This document shows positions 56,329 to 63,582 of a stretch of 64,000 nt of DNA, in pieces. This stretch comes from Nitrosospira sp. Is2 (GTDB lineage Bacteria > Pseudomonadota > Gammaproteobacteria > Burkholderiales > Nitrosomonadaceae). The notes beneath the pieces are model-generated. The model worked only from the letters and a program-made list of their open reading frames with translations, did not search any database and was not told the origin of the DNA. Every line of letters begins with the position of its first letter. The first letter of the stretch is position 1. Both the position numbers and the translations under genes were made by a program. The stretch is taken from positions 2,542,001 to 2,606,000 of the forward strand of contig NZ_CP137134.1 of NCBI RefSeq assembly GCF_033095785.1, in the 5' to 3' direction.

Positions 56329-57876
56329 CTAATACCCGGTGTTTTTGTAGTGAAGGGACGAGGATAGCCCGGCGTGGGCGCCAAGTCCGGACCGGACGGA
56401 TTCCACCGGAAGATCTGTAAAGGCGTGGGCGAGCCGCCTTATACCCGCTCGAATCTGGTATTCATTGAGCGACGAAAAACCTAGCACAACGGTACGTGTG
56501 CTATAACTGCCTTTTCCGAAATCGGACGTTGTTCCAGATCCGATCGAGTAAATCCCAACCCCTTGCCGCAACGCAAGGGTCTGAAGTTCGGATGCATCCG
56601 GATAATTGTGGGGTAGGTGCCACGCAAGATGTAAACCGCTTTCCAGCCCGGAAAGCTGAACTGGCCCGAAATGCTCGCGAAGAGCGTCTATGAGGCAGTC
56701 ATGCCGCTTCGAGTAAATATTGCGCATGCGCCTCAGATGATTACCATACGCACCGCTTCGGATGAATTCTGCCATCGTCGCCTGATCCAGCCAAGCGTGG
56801 CCGTTGTTGAGCAATGCCTTGGCCGAACGTGCGGCGGGGATGAGTGCCTTAGGCACAACGAGATACCCCAGCCGAAGCCCGGCTCCCATGGATTTCGAAA
56901 AAGTCCCCAAATACATTACGCAACCGTGATCGTCAAGTCCCATCAGGGCCGTCAAAGGTGACCCCCGGTATCGAAAATCAGAGTCGTAATCATCCTCGAT
57001 GATATAAGCCCCACAACGACGAGCCCAATCCAACAGCTTCAGGCGCCGCTCCATTGGCAAGGTGAACCCGAGAGGGTATTGGTGAGAAGGAGTGACATAG
57101 ATGAGTGTCACCCCATCCTTCGGCAGCTGCTCAACATCCAAACCATCCTCATCAACAGGTATCGGAATCAATCTCGCATAATAGCTTTCGAAAAGAGAGG
57201 CGGCCCCTTGGTAGCAAGGATCCTCCGTAGCAACCAGTGTCCCGTCCTTTACCAGCAACCGCGCTGCCAGGTTAAGACCTTCCTGGGACCCCCCTGTAAT
57301 AATGATCTGGTCAGCGGATACGCTGATTCCCCTGGCTATTCCAAGATGGTCGGCAATGACTTCTCGCAACTGCGGCAGTCCGCCAGGATCGCAGCACTCG
57401 GTAAAATGCGTAATCGTTGACGTGAACGTCCGGTTAATAAACCGGCGCCATATTTTAAGCGGGAATAAATCAAGATCAATCCGATCGGGATAGAAATCAA
57501 AGTCGAGGTGCTGCGTGTTTTTTTTTGCCGGCGTCGGACCCACAAAAGGAATCATCGGACGTTTCGCCGTCTCAGTATGAGTAGAAGCGGAAGTAGCTAT
57601 TCTGCGGGTTGCGGCGAGGCAGGTTTCCGGCAGCTCCAGGTTTACGTACGTTCCGATCGCCTTTCGAGCCTGGAGGTAGCCTTCTGCTATCAGGCGATCA
57701 TAGACAAGCAGTACCGTATTTCTGGAAATGCCGAGTTGTTCAGCCAGTACGCGGCTCGCTGGGACAAGCGTGCCCGGCTTTAGCCTTCCGCCAAGGATGA
57801 GATGGCGTAATTGTTCAAAGATTTGCCCTTGGAGTGACTGGCGACTGGCGTGATCAAGCTCAATTGGGATTGCCAT
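56329..57876 (-). CDS. MocR-type GntR/aminotransferase transcriptional regulator (PdxR-like)
   Basis: About 515 residues from the ATG at 57876; a GTG at 57892-57894 would add six. It has an N-terminal GntR winged-helix domain (about 10-75; LRHLILGGRLKPGTLVPASR, then LGISRNTVLLVYDRLIAEGY), a linker, and a class I aminotransferase-like domain. PLP motifs include GGSQEGLNLAARLL and GTFSKSMGAGLRLGY with Lys328 as the Schiff-base residue. The best-known MocR group member, PdxR, activates pyridoxal-phosphate synthesis; other members control GABA or taurine use. It converges on amoCAB and lies downstream of the hao cluster on the same strand; a regulatory link is untested. Confidence 0.9.
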   Translation of the reverse strand: MAIPIELDHASRQSLQGQIFEQLRHLILGGRLKPGTLVPASRVLAEQLGISRNTVLLVYDRLIAEGYLQARKAIGTYVNLELPETCLAATRRIATSASTHTETAKRPMIPFVGPTPAKKNTQHLDFDFYPDRIDLDLFPLKIWRRFINRTFTSTITHFTECCDPGGLPQLREVIADHLGIARGISVSADQIIITGGSQEGLNLAARLLVKDGTLVATEDPCYQGAASLFESYYARLIPIPVDEDGLDVEQLPKDGVTLIYVTPSHQYPLGFTLPMERRLKLLDWARRCGAYIIEDDYDSDFRYRGSPLTALMGLDDHGCVMYLGTFSKSMGAGLRLGYLVVPKALIPAARSAKALLNNGHAWLDQATMAEFIRSGAYGNHLRRMRNIYSKRHDCLIDALREHFGPVQLSGLESGLHLAWHLPHNYPDASELQTLALRQGVGIYSIGSGTTSDFGKGSYSTRTVVLGFSSLNEYQIRAGIRRLAHAFTDLPVESVRSGLGAHAGLSSSLHYKNTGY

Positions 57877-57988
57877 ATGCTTTCTTGGCGGCACATTTGT
57901 GCGCTGGATTGCGGTTTCAGATAAGCATCTGATTTTGGCTTATTTAGCGGGGTAACGTAAACCCGTCGCCGACGTTGATGCAACTGCT

Positions 57989-58013
57989 CCCCATCCGTCA
58001 AGGACGGACGGGG
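57989..58013 (-). terminator. Strong hairpin after cycB
   Basis: 11-bp inverted repeat CCCCATCCGTC (57989-57999) / GACGGACGGGG (58003-58013) with loop AAG and one G-T pair, 30 bp past the cycB stop codon on the minus strand. It lacks a downstream T run on that strand, so termination may be partial or Rho-assisted. Confidence 0.55.
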
Positions 58014-58042
58014 TTTACCTCATTATGTGCCGAAAATGCGAC

Positions 58043-58639
58043 TTACTCCTCATCCTCGTCATCGTCCTCATCCTTTTTCTCGGGTTTGAGGACCATCTTG
58101 CCCTGCTTTTTGCTCTCGTTGAGGTCGGTCTCCGGGGCTTCCTTGTGCACCAGGTTCTGATGGCAGTCGATGCAGGTGGCGCCCTCGGTTTCCATCTTCT
58201 TGTGCGCAGCCTTGGCATCAGCTCCCGGGGGCTGGGGATTCTTGTGACATTCCCGGCAGGTGTTGCTGTCCCATTTCTTCAGGTTCATGCGCGCATCGTG
58301 CGCCATGATCAGCCTGCGCTCGTTGAATTTCTCCAGCGTGGAATAGTCGTTGGCAAATTCCAGGTACAGCTCGCGCGCACCGTCGACCACGTGCGTGGCC
58401 ACGGCCAGGTGGAAGTTCTTGAAGCCCTGCGGGATGTGACAGTCCTTGCAGCCGGGGTTGGCGCCCAGTGCCCCATAGTGCGATGAATTCTTCAACTCAT
58501 CATGAGGATAGGTCATGGAATGACAGCTGGTGCAGAATTCAGTGGTGGAGACGGCGGCCTCGCCGCCGAATACCACCGCCACCATCACAATCCCCAGCAG
58601 CGCGCCTGTGAGCAGGGAGCCGCCTGCCTTGATTCCCAT
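58043..58639 (-). CDS. cycB: Tetraheme membrane cytochrome cM552 (NapC/NrfH family)
   Basis: 198 residues. An N-terminal membrane anchor (GSLLTGALLGIVMVAVVFGG) precedes four heme c sites CXXCH at Cys36, Cys64, Cys128 and Cys156, as in NapC/NrfH quinol dehydrogenases. It passes electrons from cytochrome c554 to the quinone pool. The last 20 residues are very acidic (KKDEDDDEDEE), an unusual tail. Its ATG overlaps the cycA stop codon (ATGA), so it is coupled to cycA. Confidence 0.96.
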   Translation of the reverse strand: MGIKAGGSLLTGALLGIVMVAVVFGGEAAVSTTEFCTSCHSMTYPHDELKNSSHYGALGANPGCKDCHIPQGFKNFHLAVATHVVDGARELYLEFANDYSTLEKFNERRLIMAHDARMNLKKWDSNTCRECHKNPQPPGADAKAAHKKMETEGATCIDCHQNLVHKEAPETDLNESKKQGKMVLKPEKKDEDDDEDEE

Positions 58640-59349
58640 CAGTCGTCTACCTCGGTCTTCTTGCCAACCTTGGCCTTGGACTGGAAGTCGTCATGGTACT
58701 TGAACTTGGGATCTCCCTCGAAGACGCCGTCCAGTTTGTAGTGCTCGTGCATGGCCTTGACGTCCTTTACGTATTTGTCAAAGTTGAAGGTGTATTTCTT
58801 GTCCACACCCGGGTGATAGGGGGTGTAGGGCTTCTTGACACCCTTCCAGGGCGAGCCTTCATAGTTCATGTGGCAGGCATTGCAGCTCTCTTCAAAGGCA
58901 AAGTCCTGTCCGGCATCGGCCAGCGATGAGCGCGGGGCGGTCTTCTTCGATTTCTCATAGGCCGCACCCGATTTGCGGTGCATGCCCCGGTACTTCGATC
59001 CCGGTCCATGGCACGATTCGCAGCCCACGCCGGTCAGGAACTTGTTGGGGTCATCAACCGTGTAGCCGCCTTCCTTGCCCCAGCCGTCAACATGGCAGCC
59101 TACGCAATCCTTGTCCTTGGTGTAATCCTTTTTAGGATCGAGCTTGGCCTTTTTCTTGGCCTCCTCCTTGGTGCCGGGCTTTAACGATTCCATGGCCTTG
59201 GCGTGCGCCGTGTCTCCCCAGGATTCAGCCTGGCTCTTGTGACAGGAACTGCATTTCTTGCGGCCCTCAAACGATTGCGCGGCCGCACTCCCGGATATCA
59301 CCGCAAACAGGGCTGCGGCGGCAAGTGCGAATGTCATGCGATGGCTCAT
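58639..59349 (-). CDS. cycA: Cytochrome c554
   Basis: 236 residues with a signal peptide (about 1-24, cleavage after SAAAQ or SAAA) and four CXXCH heme sites at Cys33, Cys82, Cys110 and Cys156. It is the periplasmic tetraheme protein that accepts electrons from HAO in pairs. It lies 342 bp downstream of haoB, farther than usual in an operon, and the gap holds a second copy of a conserved upstream element and three hairpins. Confidence 0.97.
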   Translation of the reverse strand: MSHRMTFALAAAALFAVISGSAAAQSFEGRKKCSSCHKSQAESWGDTAHAKAMESLKPGTKEEAKKKAKLDPKKDYTKDKDCVGCHVDGWGKEGGYTVDDPNKFLTGVGCESCHGPGSKYRGMHRKSGAAYEKSKKTAPRSSLADAGQDFAFEESCNACHMNYEGSPWKGVKKPYTPYHPGVDKKYTFNFDKYVKDVKAMHEHYKLDGVFEGDPKFKYHDDFQSKAKVGKKTEVDD

Positions 59350-59419
59350 GATCTCTCCTTTTTTTCTTTCGAAGACAATTGTATCCGTTGGGTTTTATGA
59401 ATCTTCTATTTTGACCATA

Positions 59420-59479
59420 ACTGTATCTCCGGTTTATGCAAACGGGTAGCACCAGTACCATGACTCTTTCTGGTACCAC
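59420..59479 (-). repeat. 60-bp upstream element, copy at cycA
   Basis: Matches 62688-62747 at 53 of 60 bases without gaps. It contains a pairing of GTACCA with TGGTAC around a 10-nt loop. Read on the minus strand it also contains CATAAA (plus-strand TTTATG at 59433-59438) in the position of a -10 box, with ATGGTA 17 bp upstream. It lies 70 bp before the cycA start codon. Confidence 0.8.
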
Positions 59480-59550
59480 TGGTACCGGCACTGCGGACCT
59501 TGGCAGTATCAGTACTCTACATTATAGGCGCTTACGGCCGTTGCATGGTC

Positions 59551-59634
59551 ACGCTTCGAAGCGTTGCCTGAGACCCCCCGCAGCGGGGATCAGGCAGCGG
59601 AGAGGACGCCCAGACCGCGTTGCGGTCTGGCGTC
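59551..59634. repeat. Cluster of three inverted repeats (REP-like)
   Basis: A 14-bp perfect palindrome (ACGCTTCGAAGCGT, 59551-59564) is followed with no gap by a stem TGCCTGA (59565-59571) / TCAGGCA (59590-59596) with inner CCCC/GGGG pairing. A long stem follows: GACGCCCAGACCGC (59605-59618) / GCGGTCTGGCGTC (59622-59634), with one bulge. They lie 57 bp after the haoB stop codon. Confidence 0.75.
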
Positions 59635-59691
59635 TCATGTTTCTTTTAAATAAACCCGTCGCCTTCCATTACGCAGGAGCACGGCGGGAGA

Positions 59692-60792
59692 TCAGGTGCC
59701 CTCGGCAGGAGCGGGGGCGGGAACCGGGGCAGGGGTTGAGGCAGGGGCAGGAGCAGCAGCAGGAGCAGCGGATGGGATCTGGTAGACCCAGTAGCCGCCC
59801 TGCTGGTAGATGAGCTGCACGGGTTTCAGGTCAAGCGGGGTGGAATTGGTGAAGGGGAGCATCTGGGCAATCAGGCTGTTGCTGTTCTTGTCCGTGCGCA
59901 GGAAGTAGCCCCGCACCATCTTGTCGGAGATCGATTGCAGGGTGTAGGTGGTGAAGTTGTTTTCCTGCATCCAGTTCTTGAGATAGCCGATCAGGCCGTG
60001 CATGTTGCCTTCCATGGGGAAGTTCTTGTAGGTGATGTCAAACTGGTCGGGCCGCATCAGCCCGAGCTTGTACAGGTCGGTGACGTGGAGCGCAATATAG
60101 GCTTCGCGCCCGCCTGCAAGTTCGCGCAGGATGGCAGCGCCCTGCTCGGGCTCTGCAAGGAGGGCGTCGGTGAAGCGCTCGAATTTGCGCCGCTCTTCCT
60201 CGGTTGCGGGTGCGCCCCAGAACTGGTCTTCGTATTTGCGGATGGATTCTTCACGGTTGCGCCAGGGGGTGGGAATGATCAGGGGCTGCCCCACATGGGT
60301 GGTGAAGAGGGTGTCGCGCCCGGCCAGGAGCTTGATCTGGCGCGAGGTGTCCCACCAGCCGAGGATCAGTGCGTCCTTGGCTGCGTATTTGTCGATGGCG
60401 GCAGCCAGGGTGGTCAGTTCACCGAGTTTGCCGTCAACGGAGGCAACGAGTTCGCTGGTGTGGTTCTCCCAGTCGATGCGCACGGGCGGTGTCTGGCCGC
60501 GCCGGGCGGTGTGGCCAGAGGCCAGGGGCTTTTCGATCTCCTCGGCAAAGACTTCGTATTTGGCGATGGTGAGATCGGGCCAGGGTTCAAGTCCGAGCTT
60601 GCTGAATTTGTCCACGCTGCCTTCTTCCACCAGCTGGTAGCGGTAGGGTGCGGGGCCGGGGTTGAACCAGAGCCAGGCAAACCAGGCGAGCAAAAGAATT
60701 CCTCCCGCCACCAGGAGGATGCCCAGTGAGGGGAGGAGTCGGTTGTTGCGCCGCGCCGGGGTGAGGGCGCGGCTGGTAGTTGCAGATGTCAA
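59692..60792 (-). CDS. haoB: HaoB, conserved membrane-anchored protein of the hao cluster
   Basis: 366 residues, matching the open reading frame (orf2/haoB) that follows hao in ammonia-oxidizing betaproteobacteria; its function is not established. An N-terminal membrane anchor (LLPSLGILLVAGGILLLAWF) precedes a periplasmic domain without heme motifs. The last 30 residues are low-complexity Ala/Pro (APAPAS/APVPAPAPA repeats), a probable disordered tail. It starts 6 bp after the hao stop codon, so it is co-transcribed. Confidence 0.93.
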   Translation of the reverse strand: MTSATTSRALTPARRNNRLLPSLGILLVAGGILLLAWFAWLWFNPGPAPYRYQLVEEGSVDKFSKLGLEPWPDLTIAKYEVFAEEIEKPLASGHTARRGQTPPVRIDWENHTSELVASVDGKLGELTTLAAAIDKYAAKDALILGWWDTSRQIKLLAGRDTLFTTHVGQPLIIPTPWRNREESIRKYEDQFWGAPATEEERRKFERFTDALLAEPEQGAAILRELAGGREAYIALHVTDLYKLGLMRPDQFDITYKNFPMEGNMHGLIGYLKNWMQENNFTTYTLQSISDKMVRGYFLRTDKNSNSLIAQMLPFTNSTPLDLKPVQLIYQQGGYWVYQIPSAAPAAAPAPASTPAPVPAPAPAEGT

Positions 60793-60798
60793 GCTGGA

Positions 60799-62511
60799 TT
60801 AGCGCTCGCTTCTTTCGCGCCGGCGCCAGCCTGCCAGCGCCAGGGTGCCCGCAAGCAGCATGCCGCCGCCAAGACCGCCCAGGGAGATCTTGTCATCCTT
60901 GCTGTTCAAGTCCAGAAGACCCGCACGGCGACCCGATTCCATCTTGGCTACCCGGGCCTGCAGGGCTGCCATTTCGCGTATCTTGGTGTTCTCGTCCATG
61001 ATTTCGACGTAGGCGCGGTTCATGGGACCCCAGCCTTCGGTATAGGTCCAGCCGCCCGGGTTGACGTGCGCCAGTCCTACGTGAAGCTTGGGCAGGTCGT
61101 TCTCTCCCATTTCCAGCGCTTTCAGTTCGATGGCCGCAGGGTTGTTGTCCTTGGACCAGTAGAGCTGAGTGAAGCCGGCAAACATTTCTTTGTCAGGCGG
61201 CAGCGGCAACGGACGGTTGGTCTTCTGTCCGGTCAGCATGCCTTCCTTGTAGAGCTTCTCGGCGACTTCGTGCGCTTCCTTGTATTTGGCTAGGCCGTGC
61301 AAGGTGCCTTTGTCCATGAATTCAAGATAGGAGCGGGCAAAGCGCTCGGAATGGCAGGAGGTGCAGGTCTTGACCCAGGAGTCAAGGCGCGCTTCCGACC
61401 ATTCGCTGGTGATGTTCTCGGCGATGCCAGGAACAGCCGGGTAGTTGGCCCAGCGGATCTTGCGAACCACGTTGTGGCTGTATTTGCCTTCGTATTCAAA
61501 GTGGCAGCCAGCACAGGTCGGGGCAGTCTGACCGCCTTTGCTGTAGGCGTCCTTCAGCGGTGCACTCCAGTTCCACTTGTCGCCCATCATCGAGACGATC
61601 TTGCCGTGCTTGCTCATGGAGTAGGCTTCCCAGTTGTTGTGGTCAACCCCGCTGTGGCAGGTGGCACAAGCTTCCGGTTTGCGTGATTCGGCCGCTGAGA
61701 ATTCGTGACGGGTGTGGCAGGAGTCGCACTTGTTCTGGTTGGTGTGGCACATGCTGCAGCCTTCGGCTATCTCACGCTGGGGCATGGCGGCAAACACGGC
61801 AACTTCTACGTTGGCTTTCCAATCCAGTGCGTGCGAGGGACGTCCCTGCGGCCATTGGTTGTTCGGCCAGATCAAGGTGTCGCGCTCGGATTCGCGTTCG
61901 GCAAATTCGGCCAGGTGACACACGCCGCATACGTCCGCCGTGGGCATGCGCAGGTCTTTCATGTGGTCGGCCTTGCCCTTGGCGTTGATGTCAACGTGGC
62001 AGTCGATGCAGCCTACTTCCTTGAGCTTCTCGTTGGCGCCCAGCCGGTTCATCGAGCGAAGGTTCTTCTCGACTTCTTCCAGCTTGGCTTTCTTGTAGAA
62101 GGTGGGGTCTTCAGGCTTTAAGTTCCTGACCTTGTCCAGATTGGCGTGCGTGCTCTTCTTCCAGGCGCTCACCCATACCGGCGATTCGTCTGTGTGGCAT
62201 TTGACGCATTCGTCCCGACCCGCCACTTCTTTCATGGAGGTCGGCGGCTTGTAGAACGAGGCCGGGTCAAAATACATGCTCATCGGAATCGGCTCCCAGT
62301 ATTTGGCAAGGGTCCCGCGTCCAGCACCTTGCGCAGGATCCTTGTAGCGCTTGACCAGCGCTTCATGCAATTCCTTGGGCGAGGCCGATTGCTCCAGATT
62401 CAGCGCTTTGTATGTCTCTTTGGGTACGCTGGGAAAGTTAGCCCATGCAGTCGCGCTCAACAGCGCTCCACATGCCAGCGTAACCACCCTCAGCCAAGGC
62501 TTCGATGCCAT
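60799..62511 (-). CDS. hao: Hydroxylamine oxidoreductase
   Basis: 570 residues. A signal peptide (about 24 residues, ending ATAWA) sends it to the periplasm. Eight CXXCH sites occur at Cys102, 168, 195, 252, 262, 282, 333 and 383, the exact octaheme number, including the catalytic P460 heme. Tyr490, in GGWTYTEGWG, is a good candidate for the tyrosine cross-linked to P460 (mature position about 466, against Tyr467 in N. europaea). The C-terminus has GGLGGGMLLAGTLALAGWRRR, a glycine-hydrophobic-arginine tail. It oxidizes hydroxylamine and delivers electrons to cycA. Upstream is a 265-bp gap with a conserved element. Confidence 0.98.
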   Translation of the reverse strand: MASKPWLRVVTLACGALLSATAWANFPSVPKETYKALNLEQSASPKELHEALVKRYKDPAQGAGRGTLAKYWEPIPMSMYFDPASFYKPPTSMKEVAGRDECVKCHTDESPVWVSAWKKSTHANLDKVRNLKPEDPTFYKKAKLEEVEKNLRSMNRLGANEKLKEVGCIDCHVDINAKGKADHMKDLRMPTADVCGVCHLAEFAERESERDTLIWPNNQWPQGRPSHALDWKANVEVAVFAAMPQREIAEGCSMCHTNQNKCDSCHTRHEFSAAESRKPEACATCHSGVDHNNWEAYSMSKHGKIVSMMGDKWNWSAPLKDAYSKGGQTAPTCAGCHFEYEGKYSHNVVRKIRWANYPAVPGIAENITSEWSEARLDSWVKTCTSCHSERFARSYLEFMDKGTLHGLAKYKEAHEVAEKLYKEGMLTGQKTNRPLPLPPDKEMFAGFTQLYWSKDNNPAAIELKALEMGENDLPKLHVGLAHVNPGGWTYTEGWGPMNRAYVEIMDENTKIREMAALQARVAKMESGRRAGLLDLNSKDDKISLGGLGGGMLLAGTLALAGWRRRERSER

Positions 62512-62687
62512 CTCTTCTCTCCTATCTTCCGTAGTAATTTTTTGTCAGATATTAAAACTAACTCGCGGGTCAGAAAACCCGGCCACCTACAACAACACGG
62601 CAAAGTAACACGACCTCGAACATCCGCGGGCCGCTCTGCTTCTCGTTTCCTGACCAACATGCTCTTTTATAATTTTTATATAACCAC

Positions 62688-62747
62688 ACTGTATCGCTGG
62701 TTTATGTAAACCGGTAGCACCAGTATCAAGACTCTTGCTGGTACCAC
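62688..62747 (-). repeat. 60-bp upstream element, copy at hao; candidate promoter
   Basis: Matches 59420-59479 at 53 of 60 bases. On the minus strand TTGATA (plus-strand 62724-62729) stands 17 bp before CATAAA (62701-62706), a fair sigma-70 promoter with 5/6 and 4/6 matches. The transcript would start near 62695, leaving a leader of about 180 nt before hao. An A+T-rich stretch (about 62664-62683) follows downstream. Confidence 0.7.
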
Positions 62748-62776
62748 CCGCGGGCTTCAGCCGTTCCTTGAATATC

Positions 62777-63526
62777 TCATACCGGACTATCGATATCGAT
62801 AAACTGGTGAGCAATTCCAAATTTTTGCGATATATGCTCGCCTAACGCCTGAACCCCGTACCGCTCGGTAGCGTGATGGCCGGCCGAGATAAATGCCACA
62901 CCCGATTCACGGGCTGTATGGACGGTCCTCTCGGAAATTTCCCCGGTGACAAACGCGTCCACACCCAGTTGGATCGCTTCTTCAAAATAACTTTGAGCGG
63001 CGCCGGTGCACCAGGCCATCCGCTGTACTGGCTTCGCCTCATTCCCGATTACCAGAGGCTTCCTGCCCAGCGTGCGTTCAATGGTTACTTGCAGAGCTTT
63101 CAAATTCAACGCTCCTGACTGAAGGGTTCCAAGCATTGCAATGTTTTGCTCGCCAAAACGGCCTGTTTCAACGAAGCCCAGCCGATGGGCCAGCTGGATG
63201 TTATTGCCGAATTCGGGGTGGGCATCGAGCGGCAAGTGATAGGAAAGCAAGCCCATGTTGTGCTTCACTAGAAAAGCGATACGGCGGCGCTTCATTCCAA
63301 TCAGGCACGGGTCTTCGCCACGCCAAAAATAACCATGGTGGACAAGAATGACGTCGGCATTAACGGCCACTGCGGCTTCCAAGAGCTCAAGCGAGGCTGT
63401 AACACCGCTTACAAGACAGCGCACCTCATTTCTTCCTTCCACTTGCAACCCATTTGGGCAATAATCATGAAAGCGGGCGGTATTCAGTAGTTGATTCAAA
63501 TAGATTTCGAGTTCGTTCAATCGCAT
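62777..63526 (-). CDS. NIF3-like dinuclear metal centre protein
   Basis: 249 residues of the NIF3/YbgI (DUF34) family. It has LLNTARFHDYCPNGLQVEGR at the N-terminus, DVILVHHGYFWRGE (metal-binding His pair), and the C-terminal HTARESGVAFISAGHHATER with further His ligands. Proposed roles include a metal-dependent hydrolase or GTP cyclohydrolase-like activity; no function is settled. It is divergent from the protease gene at 63583, a common neighbour. It is upstream of hao but with a separate promoter candidate in between. Confidence 0.93.
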   Translation of the reverse strand: MRLNELEIYLNQLLNTARFHDYCPNGLQVEGRNEVRCLVSGVTASLELLEAAVAVNADVILVHHGYFWRGEDPCLIGMKRRRIAFLVKHNMGLLSYHLPLDAHPEFGNNIQLAHRLGFVETGRFGEQNIAMLGTLQSGALNLKALQVTIERTLGRKPLVIGNEAKPVQRMAWCTGAAQSYFEEAIQLGVDAFVTGEISERTVHTARESGVAFISAGHHATERYGVQALGEHISQKFGIAHQFIDIDSPV

Positions 63527-63582
63527 CAGAATTCACCTGTCATTACTGAAAACCATTTAGAATCGAAATCAATATCCATTAA

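Larger units (their letters stand above)
59350..59691 (-). promoter_or_regulatory. haoB-cycA intergenic region
   Basis: 342 bp with no supported gene. It contains a 60-bp element also found upstream of hao (59420-59479), additional palindromic GGTACC-type sequences up to about 59490, and a cluster of three inverted repeats (59551-59634). It may give cycAB its own promoter, or process or attenuate the hao-haoB transcript. Confidence 0.6.

Noticed and set aside
56329..57876. Reading the MocR gene as a plain aminotransferase
   Set aside because: The N-terminal GntR winged helix is complete, so it is a MocR-type regulator.
62784..62802. Palindrome TATCGATATCGATA near the end of the NIF3 gene
   Set aside because: Lies within coding sequence and is short; no second copy seen.
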